64,000 nt of DNA, from assembly GCA_019747905.1 (NCBI GenBank), contig JAIEQG010000056.1, positions 48,169 through 112,168 on the forward strand, given 5' to 3'. Within the stretch, counting starts at the first letter, position 1. Each line of letters begins with the position of its first letter. The DNA is from Burkholderiales bacterium (lineage in GTDB: Bacteria; Pseudomonadota; Gammaproteobacteria; Burkholderiales; Ga0077523). The position numbers and the translations under genes are program-made. Below are positions 37,188 to 46,319 of this stretch, one piece after another. Below the pieces are notes generated by a model that saw only the letters and a list, made by a program, of their open reading frames with translations, ran no database searches and had not been told where the DNA came from.

Positions 37188-40100
37188 TCAGGCAGCTTGC
37201 TGGTTCGCGGCGGAGGTCTTGGTGCCCCCCAGTTCTGCGTCCAGCGCACGCCAGCGGGTTCTGGTCTTGTCGAGGTGATCCTGCTTCACGTGGCCATAGC
37301 CGCGGATGTGTTCCGGCAGGCTGGCTAGTTCGAGCACGCGTCCGGCATTATCCGCCGAGAGCCGCGCCAGTGCTGCGTCCAGGGAGGCCCGGTACTCCCC
37401 GATGAGCGCCCGTTCCTGCTTGCGCTCCTCGGTCTTCCCGAAGACGTCCCACGCGGTGCCGCGCAGGAAACGCAGCTTCGCGAGCAGGCCGAACGCCTTC
37501 CAGGTCCAGGAGCCGTACTTCGCCTTGACCAGATGCCCCTTGGCATCGCGCTTGGAGAACAGCGGCGGCGCCAGGTTGAAGCTCACCGAGAAATCGCCTT
37601 CGAACTGGGCCTTCAGGCGCTGCTCGAACTCGCCGGTCGTGTACAACCGGGCGACTTCGTACTCGTCCTTGTACGCCATCAGCTTGAAGAGATACTTGGC
37701 CACGGCCTTGGTGATCACATCCTTGCCGGTCACGCGCGCCTCGGTTTCCCTCACCTTGGCGACGTAGCTCGAGTAGTCCTCGGCGTAGGCGGCGTTCTGG
37801 TACTCCGTCAGGAAGGCGACGCGCCGGCGCACGAGCGAGTCCACGTTTTCCGGCATCTGCACCACCACCGGCTTCGGCGGCAGCGCGATCCGCTCCACCT
37901 TGGCGAGGTCGACCGCCGCACGGCGGCCCCAGAGGAACGCCTGCTTGTTGGCTTCGACAGCGACCGCGTTCAGTTCGATGGCACGCATCAGCGCCGCCTC
38001 GCCCACCGGGATCAATCCGCGCTGGAATGCAAAGCCCAGCATGAACAGATTGGTCGCGATGGAATCGCCCAGCAATGCGGTGGCAAGCGTGGTCGCATCG
38101 ATGAACGTCGACTTGCCGCCGACGGCTTCGTCGATCAGTGCGCGGATCCGATCGGCCGGGAACTGCCAGTCCGGTTGCTGCGCGAACTGGCCGGGCGGCT
38201 GCTCGTGTGAATTGATCAGCGCGGCCGTGACGCCGGGCCGGGTCTTCGAAATGGCGTCCTGCGCGCCCGCGGTCAACATGTCACAGCCCAGGATCAGGTC
38301 GGCTTCACCGGTGGCGATCCGTTGCGCACGGATGCGCCCGGGCTGCCGTGCAACGCGCACATGCGAAGTCACCGCCCCGTTCTTCTGTGACATCCCGGTC
38401 ATGTCCAGCACCGAGACGCCCTTGCCTTCCAGATGGCCCGCCATGCCGAGGAGGGCACCGATGGTGATCACGCCCGTGCCGCCGATGCCGGTGATGAGGA
38501 TGTCGTACGTGCCATCACCCGGGTCGGCCACCGCCGCGTCGGGCAACGCGCCGAAGTCTTCGGTCTTCGCGGTCTTGGCGGCCCTGGACTTGCGCACGGT
38601 GCCGCCGTCGACGGTCACGAAGCTCGGACAGAAACCCTTCACGCACGAGTAGTCCTGATTGCAGGAGGACTGGTCGATCATGCGCTTGCGGCCGAACTCG
38701 GTTTCCACCGGCAGGAGCGACGTGCAATTGGACTGCACCCCGCAATCACCACAGCCTTCGCACACCGCCTCGTTGATGAACAGGCGCTCGGTCGGCGTCG
38801 GCAATTCCTTCTTCTTGCGCCGGCGGCGCTTCTCGGCCGCACAGGTCTGGTCGTAGATCAGCACCGACGCGCCCTTGTGTTCGCGCAGCGCCTTCTGCAC
38901 CTCTTCCATCTCGCTGCGATCGTGCACCGTCACCGAGGCCGGAAGCTTGGAGCGGTCGTCGTAGCGCGTGATGTCTTCCGACACGAGCGCGATGCGGCCC
39001 ACGCCTTCGGCCACCATCTGGGCCGCGATCATCGGCACCGTGATCGTGCCGTCCACGGGTTGGCCACCGGTCATCGCGACCGCGTCGTTGTAGAGGATCT
39101 TGTAGGTGATGTTCACGCCGGCGGCGACGGAGGCGCGGATCGCCAGGAGACCCGAATGGAAATACGTACCGTCGCCCAGATTGGCGAACACGTGCTCGCG
39201 CTTGGAGAAGGGTGCCTGTCCGATCCACGGCGTGCCCTCCCCGCCCATCTGCGTGGTGGTGCGGTTGTGCTCGGGGTAGATCGCAGTGGCCATCACGTGG
39301 CAGCCGATGCCGGCCAGCGCCAGGCTGCCCTCGGGCACCTTGGTCGAGGTGTTGTGCGGACAGCCCGAGCAGTACCAGGGCGGACGCACCGGCGTATCCA
39401 CAGTCTTGCGCAGCACAGCCTCCTTCGCTTCCAGGAAGGAAAGGCGTGCGCGAATGAGATCGCTGTCGTGAAACCGCGCCACCCGTCCCGCGATGACGCG
39501 CGCGATCTGCGCGATGGAGAAGTCGGCCTTCGCCGGCAGCAGCCACTCGCCGCGCGGCGCGACCCACTCGCCCTTCTCGTCGAACTTGCCGATGACCCGC
39601 GGCCGCACGTCGGGGCGCCAGTTGTAGAGCTGCTCCTTCAACTGGTATTCGACCATCTGGCGCTTCTCCTCGACCACGAGGATCTCCTCGAGGCCACGCG
39701 AGAACTCGCGGATGCCCTCCGGCTCCAGGGGCCAGGGCATCGACACCTTGAACAGGCGAATGCCGATCTCGGCGGCGCGCTGCTCGTCGATGCCCAGTTC
39801 TTCCAGCGCCTCGAGCACGTCCATGTAGGACTTGCCGGAGGCGACGATGCCGAGTCGCGCGTTCGGGCTGTCGATCATCGTGCGATTCAGCCGATTGGCA
39901 CGGGAGTACGCCATCGCCGCGTAGATCTTGTAGTCCTGCATCAGCGCTTCCTGCTTGCGCGCCTGGATGCCGAGCAGGTCGAGCGAGCGCCGGCCGTTGA
40001 GACCACCTTCCGGCATGACGAAGTCCGCCGGGATGATCGTCTGCAACTTGTACGGATCCGCTTCGATGGACGCGGACGATTCCACCGTGTCGGCCAGCGC

Positions 40101-40694
40101 CTTGAAACCCACCGCACAGCCGGAGAAGCGTGACATCGCCCAGCCGTGCAGGCCGAGGTCGATGTATTCCTGCACGTTGCAGGGGTAGAGCACCGGAATC
40201 ATGGACGCCGAGAACAGGTGGTCGCTCTGGTGCGGCAACGTGGACGAATAGGCTCCGTGATCGTCGCCCGCCACCAGCAGCACGCCGCCGTATTGCGCCG
40301 TGCCCTGGAAGTTCATGTGCTTGAACACGTCGCCGCAACGATCGACACCCGGCCCTTTGCCGTACCACAACGCGAACACGCCGTCGTAGTTCGATTCACC
40401 GATGAGCTGCACCTGCTGGGAACCCCAGACTGCGGTGGCCGCGAGTTCCTCGTTGACGCCAGGCTGGAAGTGGACGTGATGCGCAGCGAGATGCTTCTTA
40501 GCTTTCCACAGCGCCTCGTCGAGGCCGCCCAGCGGCGAGCCGCGATAGCCGGAGATGAAGCCGCCGGTGTTCAACCCGGCCGCCAGGTCTCTGCGGCGCT
40601 GCACCAGACCCAGGCGGACCAACGCCTGAATGCCGGTGAGATAGATGCGTCCTGAGTCGGCGACATACTTGTCGTCGAGGGTGACTGCCTGCAT
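37188..40694 (-). CDS. indolepyruvate ferredoxin oxidoreductase family protein (fused)
   Basis: 1168 residues. Single-chain 2-oxoacid oxidoreductase: N-terminal TPP-type pyrimidine domain ([38 protein letters not shown]), a TPP-binding region ([20 protein letters not shown] and [13 protein letters not shown]), a cysteine-rich iron-sulfur section ([19 protein letters not shown] then [15 protein letters not shown]) and a C-terminal gamma domain ([20 protein letters not shown]). Oxidative decarboxylation of aryl- or branched-chain 2-oxoacids to acyl-CoA. With icmF downstream, isobutyryl-CoA from valine is a plausible product; this is inference. Oxygen-living bacteria often carry this fused form. 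Confidence 0.92.
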   Translation of the reverse strand: MQAVTLDDKYVADSGRIYLTGIQALVRLGLVQRRRDLAAGLNTGGFISGYRGSPLGGLDEALWKAKKHLAAHHVHFQPGVNEELAATAVWGSQQVQLIGESNYDGVFALWYGKGPGVDRCGDVFKHMNFQGTAQYGGVLLVAGDDHGAYSSTLPHQSDHLFSASMIPVLYPCNVQEYIDLGLHGWAMSRFSGCAVGFKALADTVESSASIEADPYKLQTIIPADFVMPEGGLNGRRSLDLLGIQARKQEALMQDYKIYAAMAYSRANRLNRTMIDSPNARLGIVASGKSYMDVLEALEELGIDEQRAAEIGIRLFKVSMPWPLEPEGIREFSRGLEEILVVEEKRQMVEYQLKEQLYNWRPDVRPRVIGKFDEKGEWVAPRGEWLLPAKADFSIAQIARVIAGRVARFHDSDLIRARLSFLEAKEAVLRKTVDTPVRPPWYCSGCPHNTSTKVPEGSLALAGIGCHVMATAIYPEHNRTTTQMGGEGTPWIGQAPFSKREHVFANLGDGTYFHSGLLAIRASVAAGVNITYKILYNDAVAMTGGQPVDGTITVPMIAAQMVAEGVGRIALVSEDITRYDDRSKLPASVTVHDRSEMEEVQKALREHKGASVLIYDQTCAAEKRRRRKKKELPTPTERLFINEAVCEGCGDCGVQSNCTSLLPVETEFGRKRMIDQSSCNQDYSCVKGFCPSFVTVDGGTVRKSRAAKTAKTEDFGALPDAAVADPGDGTYDILITGIGGTGVITIGALLGMAGHLEGKGVSVLDMTGMSQKNGAVTSHVRVARQPGRIRAQRIATGEADLILGCDMLTAGAQDAISKTRPGVTAALINSHEQPPGQFAQQPDWQFPADRIRALIDEAVGGKSTFIDATTLATALLGDSIATNLFMLGFAFQRGLIPVGEAALMRAIELNAVAVEANKQAFLWGRRAAVDLAKVERIALPPKPVVVQMPENVDSLVRRRVAFLTEYQNAAYAEDYSSYVAKVRETEARVTGKDVITKAVAKYLFKLMAYKDEYEVARLYTTGEFEQRLKAQFEGDFSVSFNLAPPLFSKRDAKGHLVKAKYGSWTWKAFGLLAKLRFLRGTAWDVFGKTEERKQERALIGEYRASLDAALARLSADNAGRVLELASLPEHIRGYGHVKQDHLDKTRTRWRALDAELGGTKTSAANQQAA

Positions 40695-40810
40695 GGTGCG
40701 CTCCTGTAGGATCGTCCTTGGGGATCAGCTGCCAGGGTGAGGCAGCGTACCCGTTTTTGCGCCGGGCCGGGTAGGCGTGGCGACTACTTCATCGTGCTGC
40801 GTGCTTGCCT

Positions 40811-40922
40811 GCCCCCACCCCAGCCCTCCCCCACCTGCGGCGGGGGAGGGAGTGGTCCTCTTCGAGACTCTGTGGTGTTCGCCCCTTCCTCCGACGAAGT
40901 CGGGGGAAGGTTGGGATGGGGG
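40811..40922. repeat. REP-like bipartite palindromic repeat, copy 4
   Basis: GCCCCCACCCCAGCCCTCCC with stem CCCCCACCTGCGGCGGGGG, about 30 nt of spacer, then a CCTCCGACGAAGTCGGGGGA stem and AGGTTGGGATGGGGG. The two half-units are further apart than in other copies. Between the oxidoreductase and acetolactate synthase genes. Confidence 0.8.
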
Positions 40923-40930
40923 CCGCCGTA

Positions 40931-42700
40931 CTACACCTTCTCCTCCCACCTCGTATTCGCATCGAGCATCACTTCGTGATGCCCACAGCCGCTCGGTATC
41001 ATCGGAAAGCAGTTTTCCGCTGCGGCCACCACCACGTCGAGAAACACCGGGCCGTCGGTCGCGAGACAGCGCTCGACCGCAGCCGTGAGATCCTTGGGAT
41101 CGCTGACCCGTTCCGCGTGCCAGCCGAACGCCTTCGCGAGCGCCACGAAATCCGGCAACGCTTCGGTGTAGCTGTGCGACAGGCGGCCACCGTGATTGAG
41201 TTCCTGCCACTGCCGCACCATGCCCATGTAGCCGTTGTTGCAAAGGAACACCTTGACCGGTGTGCCGTGCTGCACGGCGGTGGACAGCTCCTGGATGTTC
41301 ATGAGCACCGATGCATCGCCGCTCACGCAGACCACGGTCTTGTCCGGATGCGCGATCTGCGCGCCGATGGCAGCCGGTAGCCCGTAGCCCATGGTGCCGG
41401 CGCCGCCGGAGGTGAGCCAGCGATTCGGCTGCTCGAAGGCGAGATGCTGCGCAGCCCACATCTGATGCTGACCGACGTCGGTGGCGACCACGGCATCGCG
41501 TCCCGCCAGGGCCTCGCGCAGACTCCGCATCAACTGCTGCGGCACGATGCGATCGGGCTGCGTTTCGAAGGCGAGCGAATCGGCGCCACGCCAGGTCGCG
41601 ATGCGCGACCACCAGTGGTCGAGACGCTCAGTGGGCTGCGCCGGACCGAGTTCCTCCAGCAAGCCCTCCAGCAGCCGGCGGCAGTCGCCCACCAGCGGCA
41701 CATCGACCTGGACGATCTTGTTGATCGACGACGCATCGATGTCGAGGTGGATCTTCTTCGCACCCGGCGCGAACGAATCGAGCTTGCCGGTCACCCGATC
41801 GTCGAAGCGCGCGCCGACGCACACGATCAGGTCGGCGTGATGCATGGCGAGGTTCGCTTCGAGAGTACCGTGCATGCCCAGCATGCCGAGGTACTGTGCG
41901 TCGGAGGCGGGAAAGGCGCCAAGCCCCATCAGGGTCAGGGTGCACGGTGCCCCGGTTTCTCGTACCACGCGGGTGAACGCATCGCACGCTGCGGCACCGG
42001 AATTGACCAGCCCGCCGCCGCCGTAGAACACCGGCCGCTGCGCGGCGCGAATGAGTGCCGCCGCCTTGCGCAGGTTCCCACGCGGCAATGGCGTCTGCCG
42101 GGCGGCGCCGGGCGCCGGTTCCGAGCCATCCACCGCGGGCACGGGCGCCAACTGCACGTCCTTGGGAAAGTCCACCAGCACCGGCCCGGGGCGCCCTTGT
42201 GTCGCCACCTCGAACGCCTTGAGGACCGTCGCTCGAACATCGCCCGCAGCGCGCAACTGCGTGTTCCATTTCGTCACCGGCCGCGAGATGCCCAGCGCAT
42301 CGCATTCCTGGAACGCGTCGGTGCCGATCAGCGCCGTGGCAACCTGGCCGCTGATGCACACCACCGGCACCGAATCGCACAGGGCATCGAGCAGGCCCGT
42401 GGTGGTGTTGCTCATCCCTGGGCCCGAGGTCACCAGTACGACGCCGGGCTTGCCGGTACTGCGCGCATAGCCTTCGGCCGCGTGGACCGCAGCCTGCTCG
42501 TGCCGTACCAGCACGTGTCGCAGACGCGTTTCCCCGTGGAGGGCGTCGTAGATCGGCAATACCGCACCCCCGGGATAACCGAACACGACCTCGACCCCTG
42601 CTTCCACCAGCGCGTCGATCAGCGCTCCCGCTCCGTTGCGGAGGGGGCGTACCTGCTCCAGCGGAGCAAGCAGTGCAGAAGTGGCGACGCGGTCGTTCAT
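40931..42700 (-). CDS. ilvB: acetolactate synthase catalytic subunit
   Basis: 589 residues. TPP- and FAD-dependent formation of 2-acetolactate or 2-aceto-2-hydroxybutyrate, first common step of branched-chain amino-acid synthesis. Visible: VVFGYPGGAVLPIYDALHGE with the catalytic Glu in RHEQAAVHAAEGYARSTGKP, TSGPGMSNTTTGLLDALCDS, GTDAFQECDALGISRPVTKW, and the TPP motif VCVSGDASVLMNIQELSTAV ending in CNN. No regulatory subunit gene (ilvN/ilvH) adjoins it, which is unusual for a biosynthetic operon and suggests a dedicated or secondary isoenzyme. Divergent from an Lrp-family gene. Confidence 0.92.
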   Translation of the reverse strand: MNDRVATSALLAPLEQVRPLRNGAGALIDALVEAGVEVVFGYPGGAVLPIYDALHGETRLRHVLVRHEQAAVHAAEGYARSTGKPGVVLVTSGPGMSNTTTGLLDALCDSVPVVCISGQVATALIGTDAFQECDALGISRPVTKWNTQLRAAGDVRATVLKAFEVATQGRPGPVLVDFPKDVQLAPVPAVDGSEPAPGAARQTPLPRGNLRKAAALIRAAQRPVFYGGGGLVNSGAAACDAFTRVVRETGAPCTLTLMGLGAFPASDAQYLGMLGMHGTLEANLAMHHADLIVCVGARFDDRVTGKLDSFAPGAKKIHLDIDASSINKIVQVDVPLVGDCRRLLEGLLEELGPAQPTERLDHWWSRIATWRGADSLAFETQPDRIVPQQLMRSLREALAGRDAVVATDVGQHQMWAAQHLAFEQPNRWLTSGGAGTMGYGLPAAIGAQIAHPDKTVVCVSGDASVLMNIQELSTAVQHGTPVKVFLCNNGYMGMVRQWQELNHGGRLSHSYTEALPDFVALAKAFGWHAERVSDPKDLTAAVERCLATDGPVFLDVVVAAAENCFPMIPSGCGHHEVMLDANTRWEEKV

Positions 42701-42769
42701 GGCAGGACGAATGGTAGGCGCCCCACCCCGGAAAAGGCTTCCTATATTTCTGCGATCAGGCTATCTTTG

Positions 42770-42784
42770 CAGAATATTTTTCTA
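42770..42784. promoter_or_regulatory. Lrp-consensus operator between ilvB and lrp-type gene
   Basis: CAGAATATTTTTCTA matches all 15 positions of the E. coli Lrp consensus YAGHAWATTWTDCTR. It lies in an AT-rich island, 19 bases before the regulator start and about 70 before ilvB on the other side. A second AT-rich stretch (TATCGTATAGATA, 42787-42799) adjoins it. Confidence 0.7.
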
Positions 42785-42803
42785 CTATCGTATAGATATT
42801 GGA

Positions 42804-43346
42804 ATGAATCTCGACAAATTCGACCTGGCCATCCTTTCCGTTCTCCAACGGGATGCCCGCGCCAGCCTGCAGGACGTGAGCGCCGCCGTGGGCCTGTCCA
42901 CCACACCCTGCTGGACGCGCATCAAGCGCATGGAAAGCGCCGGCGTGATCCAGGGCTACACCGTGCGCATCGACCCGGCCGCCGTCGGGTTCGCCGAGTC
43001 GGTGATCGTCCAGGTGACCCTCGAGAGCCACAACGACGAAACCCTGGTCGAGTTCGGCCGCATGCTCGAAGAGATTCCCGAGGTCATCGAGGCCTATCTC
43101 ATCTCGGGCGACTATGACTACTACATCCGCATCGCCGTGCGCGACACTCGGGACTACGAACGGCTGTTGCGCCAGAAGCTCTACCGCATTCCGGGCATCC
43201 GCCACAGCCGCTCGAGCTTCGTGCTGCGCACGTTGAAGCAGAGCCTCATCCCGTTGCGACCTTCATCGGAGGTCAACGACGGGAGCGGCGACGTGTCGGC
43301 AGGTCGCGGCAAGAAGGCTCCCGGGAAAAGCCGGCGCGCCCGCTGA
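42804..43346 (+). CDS. Lrp/AsnC family transcriptional regulator
   Basis: 180 residues from ATG 42804. N-terminal winged HTH: LDKFDLAILSVLQRDARASL, then VSAAVGLSTTPCWTRIKRME and GVIQGYTVRIDP. The C-terminal RAM/ASNC effector domain contains VQVTLESHNDETLVEFGRML, IPEVIEAYLISGDYDYYIRI and YRIPGIRHSRSSFVLRTLKQ. The tail beyond residue 160 is basic and low-complexity (RGKKAPGKSRRAR). Probably controls itself and the divergent ilvB, and perhaps the downstream oxidoreductase-icmF genes, in response to an amino acid. Confidence 0.92.
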   Translation: MNLDKFDLAILSVLQRDARASLQDVSAAVGLSTTPCWTRIKRMESAGVIQGYTVRIDPAAVGFAESVIVQVTLESHNDETLVEFGRMLEEIPEVIEAYLISGDYDYYIRIAVRDTRDYERLLRQKLYRIPGIRHSRSSFVLRTLKQSLIPLRPSSEVNDGSGDVSAGRGKKAPGKSRRAR

Positions 43347-43371
43347 GGTTGTCTCGGTGTTTGGTCGCCTG

Positions 43372-43508
43372 GCCCCCATCCCAACCTTCCCCCACGCTGC
43401 GCGCCGGGGAAGGAGTGCCAGCCATACCGTCGTCGAGTGTGCTTGCGATAGCGCCGCCGATTTGCGCTCCTTCCCCCATCGCAGATGGGGGAAGGTTGGG
43501 ATGGGGGC
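43372..43508. repeat. REP-like bipartite palindromic repeat, copy 5
   Basis: GCCCCCATCCCAACCTTCCC at the left and GGGGAAGGTTGGGATGGGGG at the right, each with its own stem, with about 65 nt of unrelated spacer between them. Located between convergent regulator genes. Confidence 0.8.
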
Positions 43509-43517
43509 CACGCAGCA

Positions 43518-44033
43518 CTACTCGCCCTGAAAGACCGGCGCCTCCGCGCGCTCGCCCGCAACCGATTCGTCGTGGCGTGCCGCCCACCCGGAGACCCCCA
43601 CGTTGCAGCGCGAGAAACGATCGACCTCGCTGCGCCGCCGCGCGAATTCCGCAAGCCTGAATGCACCGGGTGTCGTGCCCGTCAACCGCCGGAACACCCG
43701 GTTCATGTGGCTCTGGTCGGCGAAACCGGCGTCCGCCGCGATCAGCACGAGATCGCGCTCCGATTCGCACAGAAGCGTCTTGACGAGCGCCACGCGCACC
43801 TGCAGCAAGTAGCGATGCGGCGCCAACCCGGTGATGCGCCGGAACTGCCGCGCACACTGCGAGACGCTGAGACCGGCGAGGCCAGCGATGTCCCGGCAGC
43901 CCAACGCCTCGCCTGGATGTGCGTGGATGTACGCGATGGCGCAACGCAAAGTGGCACGCAATGGCAAAGCGGTCGTGGTCGATTCACTCGTCGCGTGCGC
44001 CGCCATGGATGACGAGGCTTCCCCTCCGGACAT
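43518..44033 (-). CDS. AraC family transcriptional regulator
   Basis: 171 residues from ATG 44033, preceded by GAGGG. Only the DNA-binding part is substantial: ALGCRDIAGLAGLSVSQCAR then RITGLAPHRYLLQVR, and DLVLIAADAGFADQSHMNRV followed by RLTGTTPGAFR, the two HTH units of the AraC/XylS family. The N-terminal region is about 35 residues, too short for an effector cupin domain, so regulation is likely by expression or partner. Downstream residues to the stop are low-complexity. Divergent from the sensor kinase gene at 44253. Confidence 0.82.
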   Translation of the reverse strand: MSGGEASSSMAAHATSESTTTALPLRATLRCAIAYIHAHPGEALGCRDIAGLAGLSVSQCARQFRRITGLAPHRYLLQVRVALVKTLLCESERDLVLIAADAGFADQSHMNRVFRRLTGTTPGAFRLAEFARRRSEVDRFSRCNVGVSGWAARHDESVAGERAEAPVFQGE

Positions 44034-44252
44034 CTTTCGCCCTCTCGTGACTCCGGCTCCGGATCCGGAGCAACGGCTTGTGCCTTTCCCCCCAGAGCCT
44101 AGCCACGGTCGCCGGCTGCGCAACCCGATGGGTGCCCGCCATTAGCGGGCAAATTTCCCGGAGCGTTCCCCGGCGCAAGTCCTGCCCGCCACCTAGAATG
44201 ACACCCGAAATCGTGGCCCCCCTCTGCTGGCGGCGCCGCAGGAGGTGATCCC

Positions 44253-45623
44253 GTGAACCTGAAGCTCTATCTCACGCTGCGCGTCGCGCTGCTGGCGTTC
44301 CTGTGCCTGGTATTCGCCTCCGGCTATGTCCTGTGGCAAGCGCAACGCGAGCAGCACCGGGCGATCGGCACCACCCTGTCGACCATGGCGAAACAGTTCC
44401 AGATCCGTCTCACCAGCGTCCAGGTCGGCTTCGATCGCGTCGGCCGCTTCCTGTACTGGGACCCGCTGGTGGACTCGGAGATCGCGGCCGGCTTCTGCGT
44501 CCGCTACGAGGACGCGCAGGGCCGGACCGTCACCACGAGCTGTCGCGGCTACGACCCCGACGAACCGCAGGAATCCCAGGCCCCCGCGTGGTTCGACATG
44601 TTCTATCGCGCAGCCTTCGACCCCGGCCATGAAACCGCGCAGCCGCTCACCTGGCGCCAGCGCGACTACGGCCGGCTGGTCGCCACACCCGATGCCGGTA
44701 GCCAGGTCGCTCGGGCATGGCACGCCGTGCGCTCGCTCATGAGTCTCACTGCGGTCACGGTGCTCGCGCTGTGCGTGCTCGTCTACTTCGCGATCGATCG
44801 CGCGCTGCGCCCGACGCGCGAGATCCTCCTGGGGCTCGAACGCCTCGAGCGCGGCGAACTCTCGGCGCGCCTGCCCGCGTTCGAACTGATCGAACTGCGC
44901 CGGTTGAGCACGGGGTTGAATCGTCTCGCGGCGAGCCTCGAGCACGGCGTCGCGGAGCGCGCCGAGTTGACACGCAGGCTGGTCAGCGTGCAGGAGGAGG
45001 AGCGGCGCCATCTCGCGCGCGAACTGCACGACGAGTTCGGCCAGTGCCTCGCGGCGATCAGTGCGGCCGCGGCCAGCGTCGGACTGACCGCACGCGAGCG
45101 ATGCCTCGAACTGGTGGGCGAGGCCGAACGGCTGACACGCATCACGGAGCACATGATGCAGATGTTGCGGGGGATGCTGCAGCGCCTGCGGCCGCCCGGC
45201 TTCGACGAGCTCGGACTCGTCGAGAGCCTGCGCGGGCTGGTCGCACAATGGAACGGCCGATCGACCCGGATCGACCTCGACGTCAACGGCGACTTCGAGC
45301 GCCTGCCCGAACCCGTGACGATCGGCATCTTCCGCATCGTGCAGGAATGTCTCACCAACGTCGCGAAGCACGCCGACGCCACCCGGGTCTCCGTGCACCT
45401 GCGGCGCAGCGGGTCCGCGTCCACGGATGGCAGCGCCGGCCAGGTGGACGTGATCGTGCAAGACAACGGCCGATCCGATGTCAACGCCGCGAGCAGCGCC
45501 TCGGGGTTGGGTTTGCTCGGGATGCGCGAGCGCGTCGCGGCGCTCGGCGGCCAACTGACGCTCCGCGGCGCGGACGACTCGCAGGGTCTGGTGGTGCATG
45601 CCCTGATTCCGGTCGCGGCCTGA
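44253..45623 (+). CDS. sensor histidine kinase, NarL/UhpB type
   Basis: 456 residues. TM1 at about 9-28 and TM2 at 162-181 bracket a periplasmic sensor of about 130 residues with two cysteines (C82, C97). A HAMP segment (RALRPTREILLGLERLERGE) and a coiled linker precede the HisKA_3 dimer with the phospho-accepting H259 in RRHLARELHDEFGQCLAAIS. The HATPase domain has FRIVQECLTNVAKHADATRV (N box) and SASGLGLLGMRERVAALGGQ (G box). Signals through the response regulator encoded 13 nt downstream. The stimulus is unknown; starts after AGGAGGTGATCCC, a very strong ribosome-binding site. Confidence 0.93.
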   Translation: MNLKLYLTLRVALLAFLCLVFASGYVLWQAQREQHRAIGTTLSTMAKQFQIRLTSVQVGFDRVGRFLYWDPLVDSEIAAGFCVRYEDAQGRTVTTSCRGYDPDEPQESQAPAWFDMFYRAAFDPGHETAQPLTWRQRDYGRLVATPDAGSQVARAWHAVRSLMSLTAVTVLALCVLVYFAIDRALRPTREILLGLERLERGELSARLPAFELIELRRLSTGLNRLAASLEHGVAERAELTRRLVSVQEEERRHLARELHDEFGQCLAAISAAAASVGLTARERCLELVGEAERLTRITEHMMQMLRGMLQRLRPPGFDELGLVESLRGLVAQWNGRSTRIDLDVNGDFERLPEPVTIGIFRIVQECLTNVAKHADATRVSVHLRRSGSASTDGSAGQVDVIVQDNGRSDVNAASSASGLGLLGMRERVAALGGQLTLRGADDSQGLVVHALIPVAA

Positions 45624-45636
45624 CGGAGGGCAAGCG

Positions 45637-46302
45637 ATGACCCCTGCGCCCATCAGAATTCTGCTCGTCGACGATCACGCCATCGTGCGCGAGGGCTACC
45701 GGTCACTGCTCGCCAAGCACGCCGGACTGGAAGTGGTGGCGGAAGCCACCAACGGCGACGAGGCCTACGCACGTTTCCAGGATTCCGCCCCCGACGTGGT
45801 GATCATGGATCTGTCCCTGCCAGGCCAGGGTGGCCTGGAGGCGACCGCACGCATCTGCCGCCGCGACCCCGACGCGCGCATTCTCGTCTTCAGCATGCAC
45901 CAGAATCCCACCTTCGCGGTGCAGGCGACCCGCGCCGGCGCCAAGGGCTACGTCACCAAGAGCAGCGCGCCCGAGGTCCTGATACGCGCGATCTACGACG
46001 TGCATCGGGGGCGCGCCGCGTTGAGCCCCGACATCGCTCAGGCGCTGGCCCTGGCCAAACTCGGCGGCGACGACCAGGCGCTTGCGCAACTCACGGCGCG
46101 CGAATTCGAGATCCTGCGCATGCTGGTCGAAGCGCGCTCCACCGACGACATCGCGCAGGCCCTGCACATCAGCCCGAAGACCGTGTCCAACTGCCACTAC
46201 CAGATCAAGAAGAAGCTGGGAGCAGCCACCGACATCGAACTGGTGCGCCTCGCGCTGCGCATGAACGTGCTGGATCCCCTCGCGATCTCCGATCGGGCCT
46301 GA
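45637..46302 (+). CDS. NarL/LuxR-type response regulator
   Basis: 221 residues. Receiver domain with acidic pocket ILLVDDHAIVREG, phospho-acceptor D58 in DVVIMDLSLPGQGGLEAT, and the conserved Lys in RAGAKGYVTKSSAPEV. C-terminal GerE HTH: LTAREFEILRMLVEARSTDD and IAQALHISPKTVSNCHYQIK. Ribosome-binding site GGAGGG. Cognate partner of the preceding kinase. Output genes are unknown; the VWA/AAA genes nearby are convergent rather than downstream. Confidence 0.93.
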   Translation: MTPAPIRILLVDDHAIVREGYRSLLAKHAGLEVVAEATNGDEAYARFQDSAPDVVIMDLSLPGQGGLEATARICRRDPDARILVFSMHQNPTFAVQATRAGAKGYVTKSSAPEVLIRAIYDVHRGRAALSPDIAQALALAKLGGDDQALAQLTAREFEILRMLVEARSTDDIAQALHISPKTVSNCHYQIKKKLGAATDIELVRLALRMNVLDPLAISDRA

Positions 46303-46319
46303 CGCGCCGCCCTGGAGCT

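Noticed and set aside
38746..40368. 540-codon minus-strand frame
   Set aside because: Same-strand shadow inside the indolepyruvate oxidoreductase gene; no family resemblance.
43372..43508. possible CRISPR-like array from repeated CCCAACCTTCCCCC
   Set aside because: Only two units, in inverted not direct orientation, with genome-wide relatives; it is a palindromic repeat.
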